Assembly: GCF_006334915.2 (NCBI RefSeq)
Contig: NZ_VDMA02000007.1
Location: 248,001-312,000, forward strand
DNA: 64,000 nucleotides
Origin: Microbispora catharanthi
Lineage (GTDB): Bacteria; Actinomycetota; Actinomycetes; Streptosporangiales; Streptosporangiaceae
Direction of reading: 5' to 3'
The position numbers were made by a program, and so were the translations under genes. How positions within the stretch are numbered: the first letter of the stretch is position 1; each line of letters starts with the position of its first letter. The notes beneath the pieces are model-generated. The model worked only from the letters and a program-made list of their open reading frames with translations. It was not told the DNA's origin and ran no database searches. This document shows positions 1 through 8,589 of the stretch, piece after piece.

Positions 1-345
1 GCACCCGATCGCGTGCCGGGATCGCGTAGCCGTCGCGGGCGGGCTTGGCGCTCGCGGTGTCGTAGCCGCGGGGGACGCCGACGGCCACGATCACGGCGAA
101 GGCGAGGCTGGTGGTCACGTCCAGAATGACCAGGAGCCAGAAGCCGTGGGCGAGCAGGAGTCCGGCGATGGCGCCCGCGGCGGCGGTGCCCACGTTGACC
201 GCCAGTGCATGAGCCCGAATGCCTTCGGCCGCAGGTGCGGCGGAGTGGTCTCGGCGACCAGCGCCGAGGCGGCGGGCCGGTAGACGTCGCCGACCAGTCC
301 CATGGTCAGGGCGGCGGTCATCAGCCAGGGCAGGTTGCCGGCCGA
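1..345 (-). pseudogene. MFS transporter remnant, truncated and frameshifted, runs off the window edge
   Basis: Reading leftwards from about 345, the translation matches the third to fourth membrane segments of a major facilitator (TAALTMGLVGDVYRPAAS, then the ETTPPHLRPKAFGL loop). Near 205-210 the similarity jumps one frame: the continuation (AVNVGTAAAGAIAGLLLAHG, then WLLVILDVTTSLAFAVIVAV) is in a different frame and runs to the window start. The usual first two helices are missing upstream, where a low-complexity unrelated frame replaces them. N-terminal loss plus a frameshift argue for a decayed transporter gene. A sequencing error would explain only the frameshift. The rest of the gene lies outside the window. 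Confidence 0.7.
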
Positions 346-596
346 AACGCCGTCATTGCCGTGCGCACGCTGTGGGGGCGACACCGTTCCCGACCGGGTC
401 GTCTGCCCCCCTGTGCCGGGCCTTCCCGTGGTTCCAGCGCGGCCGGCTTCTGGTCGCCGCCCGGAGGACGAGGGTGGCGGGGTCGCTTTCCCGGCATAGC
501 GGGGCAAGGACACTCCTACTTTCCCGTGACATCGCGGGCGCGGGGGCGGACGTCCTCTCCTGCGGCGGCCACACCGTCACGCGTTGGGAGGAGCTC

Positions 597-1100
597 ATGG
601 AGATCTCGGGGGACGGCGCGGGAAACCGCGTGGCCCGGCTCGCGGGTGGGCGGGACCAGGTGGGGCGGGCGCGCAGGCTCGTGTCGGCCGCGCTCGGGCG
701 CGGCCATCCCCGGCATGACGACTGCGTGCTGCTGACCAGCGAGATCGCGACGAACGCGGTCGTCCACTCCCGTTCCGGGGACGGCGGCACCTTTACCGTC
801 ACCGTCTCGTGCCTGCCCGACCGCGTGCGGGTCTGCGTGGAGGACGACGGCTCGGCCGGGCCGCCGTGCGCCGGTCATCCGCTCCCCAGCGGGTCGAGCC
901 AGGGCGGTCGCGGCCTGCCGCTGCTGGACCTGCTGGCCGACCGGTGGGGGCTGGTCCGCGAGGCCGGCCGCAACGAGGTGTGGTTCGAGTTCTGGTCCGA
1001 CGGCGACCGGCGGGCCGCCGCGCTCGCCCGTCGCCGGCCGGCCGCATGGGTGGGGCCGGTGGTCGCGGCGCGCGGCTCGGCCGGCGCGACCTCCGGCTGA
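597..1100 (+). CDS. ATP-binding protein, anti-sigma factor (RsbW-like) kinase family
   Basis: Predicted 167-residue single-domain GHKL ATPase of the HATPase_c_2 type, which is very numerous in actinobacteria. Family members bind ATP, and several phosphorylate anti-anti-sigma factors or sequester sigma factors. Visible motifs are the N box around LLTSEIATNAVVHS, the G1 region VCVEDDGSAGPP and the G2 region SQGGRGLPLLDLLADRWG. The open frame extends far upstream, but ATG 597 is chosen because GGGAGGAG precedes it at normal spacing and the family domain begins right after. No sigma factor or STAS partner is adjacent, so its target cannot be read from context. Confidence 0.85.
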   Translation: MEISGDGAGNRVARLAGGRDQVGRARRLVSAALGRGHPRHDDCVLLTSEIATNAVVHSRSGDGGTFTVTVSCLPDRVRVCVEDDGSAGPPCAGHPLPSGSSQGGRGLPLLDLLADRWGLVREAGRNEVWFEFWSDGDRRAAALARRRPAAWVGPVVAARGSAGATSG

Positions 1101-1290
1101 CCCGATCCTCCCGGGCTTCCCCGCCGGGGGGCGGCCCTCCGGACGCCGGGCGGGGAGCCGTGGCGCCCAGATACGTGCCGCGATACGGCATCGGTGGCTG
1201 TTTCGGTGGTACTACACCGACGTCGGGTGATTCCGAAGGCAAGGAAGGGGCAAAACCAACTAAATAAATCGGGAAAGTAGGAGGACTCCC

Positions 1291-2337
1291 ATGGCCCTGC
1301 CCGACTTCCTGGTCATCGGGGCGCCGAAGGCCGGCACCACTGCCCTGCACGCGGCGCTGGCCCGCCATCCGCGGCTGTTCATGTCTCCCGTCAAGGAGCC
1401 GAAGTTCTTCCTCACCGACGGCCCGCCTCCGGCGAAGGGCGGGCCGGGGGACGCGGAGACCTACCGCGAGCACGTGTGGCGGCGCGCCGACTACGAGGCG
1501 CTGTTCGCGGACGCGGCGCCCGGGGCGCTGCGCGGCGAGTCCACCCCTTTCTACCTGTACGACCGCGCGGCCCAGCGGCGGATCCGGGAGGCGATCCCGG
1601 CCGCGAAGCTCATCGTCTCGCTGCGCGACCCCGTGGAGCGTGCGCACTCCAACTGGACCCACCTGTGGTCGGCCGGCCTGGAGCCGATCGGCGACGTCAT
1701 CGAGGCGTGCGCGGCCGAGAAGCGGCGGATCGCCGAGGGCTGGTCGCCGTTCTGGCACTACGTCGGCCTCGGCCGGTACGGCGAGCAGCTCGCGCACCTG
1801 TTCGCCTTGTTCCCCCGCGAGCAGGTGCTGGTCTTCCGCTACCGGGACCTCGTGGACCGCCCCGCCGCCACGCTCGATCGCATCTGCGCGTTCCTCGGGG
1901 TGGAGCAGGGGCTGGTCAGCGAGGTGCCCAGGGAGAACGTCACGGCCCATCCACGGCACAGCCGCGGGCACCGGATCCTGGCCCGGCTCGCCCGGCTCGG
2001 CGATCCGGTGCTCGGCCAGCGGCTCACCGCACCGCTGGAACGGGTGCTGCAGCGCGACGGGCAGCCCCGGCGGCCGCTCACCTGGGCACAGCGCCAGGAG
2101 CTGCTCGCCTACTTCGCGGCCGACATCGCGCTGCTGCGCGACCTGCTCGGCGGCGACTCCTTCGGCGAGGACTTCGGCGACTGGCTGCGCCCCCGGGAGC
2201 GGTCGGGCGGCCTGGTCGGAGCCCGGCCGTCCGGCCAGCGGCAGGCCCGCAACGGCCGCGTCAGAAGCGCCTCCGACCCGGCCGCCCGGCCGCCGGGCAT
2301 GGACGGCCCGCCGGGAGGCGATCCCCTCGGGGCGTGA
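1291..2337 (+). CDS. sulfotransferase family protein
   Basis: A 348-residue cytosolic PAPS-dependent sulfotransferase. The 5'-phosphosulfate loop is the N-terminal FLVIGAPKAGTTALHAAL, and the 3'-phosphate motif is LIVSLRDPVERAHSNW near residue 110. KEPKFF after the P-loop is typical of the bacterial Sulfotransfer_1/3 group that sulfates carbohydrates or small molecules. The start is supported by AGGAGG seven bases upstream. It faces the hydrolase-like gene at 2446-3321 across a 108-bp gap with no obvious feature. No sulfate-activation genes are nearby, so the acceptor substrate is unknown. The last 40 residues are Pro/Gly/Arg-rich and probably disordered. Confidence 0.88.
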   Translation: MALPDFLVIGAPKAGTTALHAALARHPRLFMSPVKEPKFFLTDGPPPAKGGPGDAETYREHVWRRADYEALFADAAPGALRGESTPFYLYDRAAQRRIREAIPAAKLIVSLRDPVERAHSNWTHLWSAGLEPIGDVIEACAAEKRRIAEGWSPFWHYVGLGRYGEQLAHLFALFPREQVLVFRYRDLVDRPAATLDRICAFLGVEQGLVSEVPRENVTAHPRHSRGHRILARLARLGDPVLGQRLTAPLERVLQRDGQPRRPLTWAQRQELLAYFAADIALLRDLLGGDSFGEDFGDWLRPRERSGGLVGARPSGQRQARNGRVRSASDPAARPPGMDGPPGGDPLGA

Positions 2338-2445
2338 CCCCCCACTCGGGCCCCGCCCGCCGCCCGCGCCACTCGGCTCCCGCTCTACCACCGCGGATGT
2401 TCACGGCGATGGCCACCCCTGGCGCCGGAATCGCTCTCGGGACGG

Positions 2446-3321
2446 TCAGCGCAGCTCCGTGCGCAACTCGTGGCCCCCGTCGGCGCGGGTCAGCTCGTAG
2501 TACAGGCGGTGGCCCCCCGCCACGGGCACGATCGACAGATAGCGCAGTCCTCCCCCGGCGTGCTCCGACTGGGCGACGGGGGCGGTTCCGGTGGCGGTGA
2601 GCGTGGACGGGTCGGGGCCGATGGCCACGCCCGTGCGCTCCTCGTAGTTCTCCTCCGCCGACGCGCGGCCGTCGTAGTACGCGATGACGGTCTCGCCGCT
2701 GAACGTGACCGCGCTCACCCGCACACCGCGCGAGTCCCACTCGCCCGGCCGCCGGTCGAGCGCGGTCCCCTGCCAGGTCCACTCGACGCCGTCGGTGCTG
2801 GTGGCGTAGTCGGTCACCATCTGGTCGGCCTCGTCGGGGTCCTCCAGGGGATGGCAGGACGCCCACAGGTGCCACACTCCGCCGTGACGGAGGATCACGG
2901 GGTCCTTGACGCCGGTCTTGAGGTCGCCGGGCAGCACCACCCGCGCGTCGGCGGGGTCGAACTCCGCCGGCCCGGCGGCCTCGATCATCTCGACCCGCCA
3001 GTGCTTGGTGCCGTACGTGGCGCAGCTGAGGTACAGGCGCCACCTGCCCTCCGGCGTCACCACGAGCGTCGGGCGCTCCAGCGACTCGGTCTTCATCTCC
3101 TCCTTGGTGATCGTGAGGATCTTCTCGAACCGCTCGCCGTCGGCGGAGCGGGCGATCTCCACGGCGTACCCGCGCCCATCACCGAGCGGCCGGCGCAGCC
3201 GGTAGGCCAGGTAGATCCATCCGTCCCTGCTCACGGCGCTGGGCGCGCCCGCCCAGAATCCGGGCCCGTCTCCGGGCGGAGGAACCGCGACGACTGACCG
3301 TTCCGGCTTCGGTGCGAACAC
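2446..3321 (-). CDS. glycoside-hydrolase-like five-bladed beta-propeller protein
   Basis: A 291-residue protein with repeated propeller-strand patterns of the kind W-x-L/Y-S/A: SRDGWIYLAYRLRRP, EGRWRLYLSCATYGT, HGGVWHLWASCHPLED, and GGHRLYYELTRADGGHE. This layout, with acidic residues at blade starts (VKDPVILRH), is seen in GH43/GH32/GH130-like folds. No secretion signal is visible, so it should be cytoplasmic. GTG 3321 is preceded by GGAGAAG. The true substrate is unknown, and it could be a non-catalytic propeller. It is convergent with the sulfotransferase and appears monocistronic. Confidence 0.65.
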   Translation of the reverse strand: MFAPKPERSVVAVPPPGDGPGFWAGAPSAVSRDGWIYLAYRLRRPLGDGRGYAVEIARSADGERFEKILTITKEEMKTESLERPTLVVTPEGRWRLYLSCATYGTKHWRVEMIEAAGPAEFDPADARVVLPGDLKTGVKDPVILRHGGVWHLWASCHPLEDPDEADQMVTDYATSTDGVEWTWQGTALDRRPGEWDSRGVRVSAVTFSGETVIAYYDGRASAEENYEERTGVAIGPDPSTLTATGTAPVAQSEHAGGGLRYLSIVPVAGGHRLYYELTRADGGHELRTELR

Positions 3322-3611
3322 GTCTCTTCTCCGTAGTGAGCGACGACGGTGGGCGGGGCCGGCTCAGCACCGGCCCCTCTTGGCTGTAGTGAATTACCAG
3401 CGGCCCGGCGGGAGGCCAAGTGTCCTCGCCATCGGACGACCATGTCTATACAAAACCCGCTTGCTTTGCGGGTTTTGTCAGGATAGGGCAGACCTGCTCC
3501 TGCCCGCGCCCCCTACCTGCGGAAAAGTCGGGTGAACCCGGAACGGGGCGGCGGCGTATCTCCGGGCGTAAGGGCATGCCGACACAGTTCTGACCACTCT
3601 CAGGAGGCCCC
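3322..3611. other. intergenic region with terminator-like hairpin
   Basis: A 290-bp gap between divergent genes. It contains the perfect hairpin at 3451-3477 (listed separately) and a small CGGGT-GA-ACCCG hairpin near 3527-3539. I see no further recognisable RNA element or ORF here. Confidence 0.6.
3451..3477. terminator. perfect 10-bp hairpin with A/T ends (bidirectional terminator-like)
   Basis: CAAAACCCGC (3451-3460) and GCGGGTTTTG (3468-3477) are exact complements around a 7-base loop. GC-rich stem bases ending in TTTTG give a Rho-independent terminator look in either direction. It lies between the starts of divergent genes, so it is either an insulator, an attenuator for the rightward transcript or a leftover from a lost gene. 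Confidence 0.6.
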
Positions 3612-4712
3612 CTGCGGGCACGTGTCGTCACGCTCTGCGCCGCTCCGCTCGCGCTGGCGCTGGTCGGAGCGGCACCGGCCCATCCCGCTTCGTCCCCCTA
3701 CGCCTCCCGCTCCGGGCAGGGCTCCGGCCACCCAGTGCACCCGGCCGCGAACACGGCGCACACGCCCGCCCGGTTCGCCGAGGTCGACCTGGTCTCCGAC
3801 GTGGCGGGCAGGGCGGCCCTCACCACGGTGACGATCCCCGGCGGCACCCCGACCGGCCAGGTGGCGTACACGGGCGACGCCTTCACGGTCAAGGGAAAGG
3901 CCGGCGCCGCGCCCGCCTCGTTCATCTTCTCCAGCCCGAGCGGCGCCATCACCGCCTGGAGCGCCAAGGCCGATCCACACAACGCGGTCATCGCCGCGTT
4001 CACCCGCGGCGCCGACTACAAGGGCCTGGCGCTGATGAACACCGACCGGGGCACGTTCCTGCTCGCGCCGTCCTTCTCCCACGGCGCCGTCCACGTCTTC
4101 GACGACGACTTCCGGAGGGTGCGGCCGGCGCGCAGCGCGTTCCGCGACCCGTTCCTGCCCGCGCGCTACTCCCCCTTCAACGTCGAGATCGCCGGAACCT
4201 CGGTTCTCGTCGCGTACGCCAAGCGGGACCCCGAGACCGGCAGGCCGGTGGCGGGCCGGGGCAACGGGTTCGTCAGCCGGTTCACCCCGAGCGGCCGCTT
4301 CGTGCGGCGCCTCGCCTCCCGCGGCCCGCTGAACGCGCCGTGGGCGATGACGCTCGCCCCCGCCGGGTTCGGCGCGTACGCCGGTGCGCTGCTGGTGGGC
4401 AACTTCGGCGCCGGATGGATCAACGCGTACAACCCGAGGACGGGTCGCTATCTCGGCCCGCTGCGCGGGGCGGACGGCAGGGCGATCGCCGTCGAGGGGC
4501 TGTGGGACCTCGAACCCGGCACGGCGGGCAACGGCGGCACCGACGCGGTGTGGTTCTCGGCCGGCATCTCAGGCGCTCGGCACGGCCTGCTCGGCCTGAT
4601 CCGCCCGGCCACGTCCGCGGGCGCCGTCTCGCCCACGCCGTCGTCCACGGCCACGACTTCGGCCAGACCGGCGCCGTCACACTCCCACCCGTCCGGCGGC
4701 TACGGCTACTGA
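3612..4712 (+). CDS. secreted TIGR03118-family protein, probable CTG start
   Basis: A 366-residue exported protein if translated from CTG 3612. The conserved body (RFAEVDLVSDVAGRAAL near the N-terminus, and PWAMTLAPAGFGAYAGALLV, LLVGNFGAGWINAYNPRTGR, and LWDLEPGTAGNGGTDAVWFS) is that of TIGR03118, a probable beta-propeller of unknown function. The first ATG/GTG in frame (GTG 3735) would remove a clear signal peptide (ARVVTLCAAPLALALVGAAP, then AHPASS). An in-frame TGA at 3591 leaves CTG 3612, four bases after AGGAGG, as the only candidate. The C-terminal 45 residues are a Ser/Thr/Pro/Ala-rich tail ending in GGYGY, possibly a wall-spanning linker. Confidence 0.75.
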   Translation: MRARVVTLCAAPLALALVGAAPAHPASSPYASRSGQGSGHPVHPAANTAHTPARFAEVDLVSDVAGRAALTTVTIPGGTPTGQVAYTGDAFTVKGKAGAAPASFIFSSPSGAITAWSAKADPHNAVIAAFTRGADYKGLALMNTDRGTFLLAPSFSHGAVHVFDDDFRRVRPARSAFRDPFLPARYSPFNVEIAGTSVLVAYAKRDPETGRPVAGRGNGFVSRFTPSGRFVRRLASRGPLNAPWAMTLAPAGFGAYAGALLVGNFGAGWINAYNPRTGRYLGPLRGADGRAIAVEGLWDLEPGTAGNGGTDAVWFSAGISGARHGLLGLIRPATSAGAVSPTPSSTATTSARPAPSHSHPSGGYGY

Positions 4713-4794
4713 TCGGCTACTGATAGGTGCAGCTCACCGCGATCGGCCGCGGGACACGCCCACCCGAGGCCGGTCGCCCCTACCTGGGAACGGT

Positions 4795-6228
4795 ATGACT
4801 GTAGTCATGGACAAGGCAGACATCGGAGTGACGGGCCTGGCGACCATGGGTCGCAACCTCGCCCGGAACTTCGCCCACCACGGTCACGTGGTCGCGGTGC
4901 ACAACCGCACGGAGAGCCGTACGACCCGGTTCATGGAGGAGCACCGCGACGAGGGCGCGTTCCTTCCGGCCGGCACGATCGAGGAGTTCGTGGCCTCCCT
5001 CGAACGGCCCCGCAAGGCGATCATCATGGTCAAGGCCGGGGCGCCCACCGACGCCGTGATCGAGGAGCTCGCCGCCGTCATGGAGCCGGGCGACATGATC
5101 ATCGACGGCGGCAACGCCCACTACATCGACACCCGCCGCCGGGAGGCCGCGCTGCGCGAGCGGGGCATCCACTTCGTCGGCACCGGCATCTCGGGCGGCG
5201 AGGAGGGCGCGCTCAACGGCCCGAGCATCATGCCCGGCGGCGACGCCGAGGCCTACAAGACCCTCGGCCCCCTGCTCGAGGACATCGCGGCGAAGGTCGA
5301 CGGGGTGCCGTGCTGCGTGCACGTGGGCCCCGACGGCGCCGGCCACTTCGTCAAGATGGTGCACAACGGCATCGAGTACGCCGACATGCAGCTCATCGCG
5401 GAGTCCTACGACCTGCTCCGGCAGGCCCTCGGGCTGACCCCTCAGGAGCTGTCCGACGTCTTCCGCGAGTGGAACCAGGGCGACCTGGAGTCGTACCTCA
5501 TCGAGATCACCGCCGAGGTGCTCGGCCACACCGACCCCACCACGGGCAAGCCGTTCGTGGACGTCGTGCAGGACCAGGCCGAGCAGAAGGGCACCGGCCG
5601 CTGGACCGTGCAGAGCGCCCTCGACCTCGGCGTCCCGGTCACGGGCATCGCCGAGGCGGTGTTCGCCCGGGCGCTGTCGGGTCACCCCGAGCAGCGGGCC
5701 GCCGCCCGCTCGCTCACCGGCCCCTCGGGCAAGGCCGGCGACTCCGGCCTCGTCGAGGACGTGCGGCGGGCACTGTACGCCTCCAAGATCGTGGCTTACG
5801 CCCAGGGGTTCGACCAGATGGCCGCCGCGAGCGCGGAGTACGGCTGGAACCTGAACCTGGGCGCGATGGCCACGATCTGGCGCGGGGGCTGCATCATCAG
5901 GGCGCGCTTCCTCGACCGGATCCGGGCGGCGTACGACGCGGACCCGAACCTGCCGACGCTGCTGGTGGACCCGACGTTCGCCCAGGCGCTGGAAGACGCC
6001 CAGGAGTCGTGGCGGCGGGTTGTGGCGACGGCGGCGACGATCGGGGTGCCGACGCCCGGCTTCTCCTCGGCGCTCGCCTACTACGACGGGCTGCGCCGCG
6101 ACCGGCTGCCTGCGGCGCTGCTGCAGGGGTTGCGCGACTTCTTCGGCGCGCACACCTACCGGCGGGTCGACCGGGAGGGCTCCTTCCACACCGACTGGTC
6201 GGCTGACCGGGCCGAGCGGCCCGCCTGA
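4795..6228 (+). CDS. gnd: 6-phosphogluconate dehydrogenase, NADP-dependent, decarboxylating
   Basis: Converts 6-phosphogluconate to ribulose-5-phosphate with CO2 and NADPH in the oxidative pentose phosphate pathway. The 477-residue length fits the long homodimeric type. Seen: the Rossmann motif GLATMGRNLARNFAHHGHVV with NRT after strand 2 (NADP preference), the substrate loop GTGISGGEEGALNGPSIMPG, and the catalytic segment DGAGHFVKMVHNGIEYADMQ with its lysine. The C-terminal tail with HTDWSADR is typical. ATG 4795 follows GGGAACGG, and an in-frame ATG at 4807 is the alternative. It stands alone, ending at the strong terminator 6248-6279. Confidence 0.97.
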   Translation: MTVVMDKADIGVTGLATMGRNLARNFAHHGHVVAVHNRTESRTTRFMEEHRDEGAFLPAGTIEEFVASLERPRKAIIMVKAGAPTDAVIEELAAVMEPGDMIIDGGNAHYIDTRRREAALRERGIHFVGTGISGGEEGALNGPSIMPGGDAEAYKTLGPLLEDIAAKVDGVPCCVHVGPDGAGHFVKMVHNGIEYADMQLIAESYDLLRQALGLTPQELSDVFREWNQGDLESYLIEITAEVLGHTDPTTGKPFVDVVQDQAEQKGTGRWTVQSALDLGVPVTGIAEAVFARALSGHPEQRAAARSLTGPSGKAGDSGLVEDVRRALYASKIVAYAQGFDQMAAASAEYGWNLNLGAMATIWRGGCIIRARFLDRIRAAYDADPNLPTLLVDPTFAQALEDAQESWRRVVATAATIGVPTPGFSSALAYYDGLRRDRLPAALLQGLRDFFGAHTYRRVDREGSFHTDWSADRAERPA

Positions 6229-6247
6229 CCGACCCGGAAAACGCGGT

Positions 6248-6279
6248 ACGGCGCACGCCCGCGCGGGGGCGTGCGCCGT
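6248..6279. terminator. bidirectional terminator between gnd and the DHA2 exporter
   Basis: A perfect 13-bp GC stem (6248-6260 against 6267-6279) with a 6-base loop, in the 68-bp gap between two convergent genes. There is no U-tract, as is common for actinobacterial intrinsic terminators. Confidence 0.8.
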
Positions 6280-6296
6280 GCCGGCTCCGAATCAGG

Positions 6297-7895
6297 TCAC
6301 TCGAAGGCGGCGGCCGCCATCGGCTCCGCCTTCTCGCCGTCGGCGGCGCCGGGAGCGCCGCTGCGCAGCGGGACGTGCTTGATGAAGGCGGCGATCACCG
6401 GGACCAACGCGGCGAACAGGACCGACCACAGGAAGACCGTGCCGATCGTGCTGGCGAGCGCCTCCAGGAAGCCCGTCTTGACGGGCGGTGGAAGCTGCTC
6501 GAGGACCTTCCGGTCGATCTGACCGCCACCGGAGCCGAGCAGGGTGGCCGCCTTGGCGCCGAACCTGGTGGTGATCTCGTCGGCCAGCCGGTTGTTGAAG
6601 ATGGCGCCGAACAGCGAGATGCCGAACGAACCGCCGATGGAGCGGAAGAACGTGGAGGCGCTGCTGGCCACGCCGATGTCCTTCTGCTCGACGCTGTTCT
6701 GTGCGATCAGCATGGTCGTCTGCATCAGGAAGCCCATGCCCAGGCCGAGGACGGCGATGTAGACGCCGGTCCGCCAGGCGGGGGTGTGGACGTCCTGCGT
6801 CGAAAGCAGCCACACGCCGATGGCCATGACCACGCCGCCGATCACCGGGAAGCTCTTGTACTTCCCGGTCTTCGTGATCGCCCTGCCGACGAACAGCGAC
6901 ACGACCATGGACGAGGCCATCATCGGGAGCAGGAGCAGCCCGGAGTTGGTGGCCGTGGAGCCCTGCACGATCTGCTGGAACATCGGCAGGAAGGTGATCG
7001 CGCCGAACATCGCGAAGCCGAGCAGGAAGCCGAGCACGTTGATCAGCGTGAAGTTGCGGTTGGCGAACACGTGCAGCGGCAGGATCGGCTCGGCCGCCCG
7101 CCGTTCGACGGGGATGAACACGGCCAGCGCGACGACCGCCAGGGCGGCCAGCCCCAGGATCTGCCACGAGCCCCACGGGTATCCGTGCTTCTGGCCGCCC
7201 CACGAGGTGATCAGCACGATCGCGGTGATCGCCACGGTGAGGATGGCCGCGCCGAGCCAGTCGATGCGGTGCTCGGTGCGGTGCCTGGGCAGGTGCAGCT
7301 TGAGGATCAGCCAGATCAGCGCCACGCCGCCGAGCGGGAGGTTCACGTAGAAGGCCCAGCGCCAGTTCAGGTTGTCGGTGATGAAACCGCCGACGAGAGG
7401 CCCCGCGATCATGGCGAGCGACATGATGGCCGCCATGATGCCCTGGTACTGACCACGCTCACGGGGCGGGACCAGGTCCCCGATGATCGACATCACCCCG
7501 ACGATGAGCCCGCCGGCGCCGAGGCCCTGCAGCGCGCGGAAGGCGATCAGCTCGATCATGCCGTCGCCGGTGCCGCCGAACAGCGACGAGCCGGCCATGC
7601 CGCACAGCGCGGAACCGATCAGGAAGATGGCGATCGAGCTCAGGAAGATGTTCTTGCGGCCGTACAGGTCGCCGAGCTTGCCCCAGATCGGCGTCGAGAC
7701 CGTGGTGCCCAGCACGTACGCGGTGGTGACCCAGGTGAAGTAGTCCAGGCCCTGAAGCTCCCCGACGATCCTCGGCATCGCCGTGCCGACGATCATGTTG
7801 TCCAGCATCGCCAGCATCATCGCCAGCATGAGACCGGGTAAGACGATCATCACTTCCCGGGACCGGCCGGGCGCGGCCGCGGTCTCCGTGGTCAT
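6297..7895 (-). CDS. DHA2-family (14-TM) MFS drug:H+ antiporter
   Basis: A 532-residue inner-membrane exporter with about 14 hydrophobic segments. The first helix carries MLAMLDNMIVGTAMPRIVGE, matching DHA2 motif D1, followed by motif A GKLGDLYGRKNIFLSS and motif C in helix 5 (GPLVGGFITDNLNWRW). The family expels cationic drugs, antibiotics or dyes using the proton gradient. It is divergent from the TetR gene at 8001 across a 105-bp region with two similar palindromes, so repression by that regulator is very likely. AAGGGGG precedes the ATG. The substrate cannot be read from sequence. Confidence 0.93.
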   Translation of the reverse strand: MTTETAAAPGRSREVMIVLPGLMLAMMLAMLDNMIVGTAMPRIVGELQGLDYFTWVTTAYVLGTTVSTPIWGKLGDLYGRKNIFLSSIAIFLIGSALCGMAGSSLFGGTGDGMIELIAFRALQGLGAGGLIVGVMSIIGDLVPPRERGQYQGIMAAIMSLAMIAGPLVGGFITDNLNWRWAFYVNLPLGGVALIWLILKLHLPRHRTEHRIDWLGAAILTVAITAIVLITSWGGQKHGYPWGSWQILGLAALAVVALAVFIPVERRAAEPILPLHVFANRNFTLINVLGFLLGFAMFGAITFLPMFQQIVQGSTATNSGLLLLPMMASSMVVSLFVGRAITKTGKYKSFPVIGGVVMAIGVWLLSTQDVHTPAWRTGVYIAVLGLGMGFLMQTTMLIAQNSVEQKDIGVASSASTFFRSIGGSFGISLFGAIFNNRLADEITTRFGAKAATLLGSGGGQIDRKVLEQLPPPVKTGFLEALASTIGTVFLWSVLFAALVPVIAAFIKHVPLRSGAPGAADGEKAEPMAAAAFE

Positions 7896-7922
7896 GGGTG
7901 CCCCCTTGAAAGGAATTTACTT

Positions 7923-7981
7923 ACTTGCCGACAGGCTAGTGCCCGAGGCACGGTATTGTCCTTACTTGCCGGCCGTCAAGT
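7923..7981. promoter_or_regulatory. paired operator-like palindromes between the exporter and TetR gene
   Basis: Two copies of the decamer TTACTTGCCG (7921-7930 and 7962-7971), 41 bp apart, each form the left arm of an 18-bp imperfect palindrome. ACTTGCCGG/CCGTCAAGT at 7964-7981 has 8 of 9 pairs, and ACTTGCCGA/CAGGCTAGT at 7923-7940 is weaker. Position between divergent exporter and TetR genes fits an autoregulated TetR operator pair covering both promoters. Confidence 0.6.
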
Positions 7982-8000
7982 TATTTGGGGACAGCAGGGA

Positions 8001-8561
8001 ATGGGTGCTCATACCGACACACGCAGCCGCATCCAGGAGGTCGCGATCAGGCTCTTCACCGAGCAGGGATACGAGGCGACGTCGCTCCGGGAGATAGCCG
8101 AGGCCCTCGGCGTGACCAAGGCGGCACTCTACTACCACTTCCGCACCAAGGAGGACATCGTCGCCAGCCTGATCGAAGACCGCGTCAAGGCACTGGACGA
8201 GCTGATCGCGTGGGCGAACGGGCACCCCCGCACCGCGGAGACCCGCGGGGAGGTCATCCGCCGCTACTCCGCCCAGATGACCAGCGGACGCCACCACGAG
8301 GTCATGCAGTTCATGGACCGCAACAAGACGGCGCTGCAGGGCCATGCCAAGGTCGACCTGATGCGCGAGCGCATGGGCGAGCTGATGCAGACGCTGTGCG
8401 AGCCGGACGACCCGCTGCCGGTCAGGCTGAGGCGCTCGATGGCGCTGTTCGCGATGCACGCGGCCTGGTTCTTCATCCGCGACGAATCGGCGACAGAGGA
8501 GGAGCGGGCCGCGGCGGGACTGCAGGTCGCCCTGGAATTGGCCGAGGGCTCGGACGGTTGA
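8001..8561 (+). CDS. TetR/AcrR-family transcriptional regulator
   Basis: A 186-residue one-component repressor. The helix-turn-helix is at residues 15-60 (TSLREIAEALGVTKAALYYH followed by FRTKEDI), and the rest is a helical ligand-binding and dimerisation domain. The frame is open 45 bases further upstream, but ATG 8001 follows GGGGACAG, puts the HTH at the usual distance from the N-terminus and lies downstream of the operator palindrome. It most likely represses the divergent exporter and itself. It is 28 bp from the next gene, which may be co-transcribed. Confidence 0.92.
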   Translation: MGAHTDTRSRIQEVAIRLFTEQGYEATSLREIAEALGVTKAALYYHFRTKEDIVASLIEDRVKALDELIAWANGHPRTAETRGEVIRRYSAQMTSGRHHEVMQFMDRNKTALQGHAKVDLMRERMGELMQTLCEPDDPLPVRLRRSMALFAMHAAWFFIRDESATEEERAAAGLQVALELAEGSDG

Positions 8562-8589
8562 TCCCCCTCTGATGGGAAGGTGAACGACC

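Noticed and set aside
3480-3611. Possible c-di-AMP (ydaO-type) riboswitch ahead of the secreted TIGR03118 gene
   Set aside because: Only a short GGGTGAACCCGG stretch and a distant match to the conserved 3' part are present. The required GACAGCTAACC-like core is missing, so no riboswitch is claimed.
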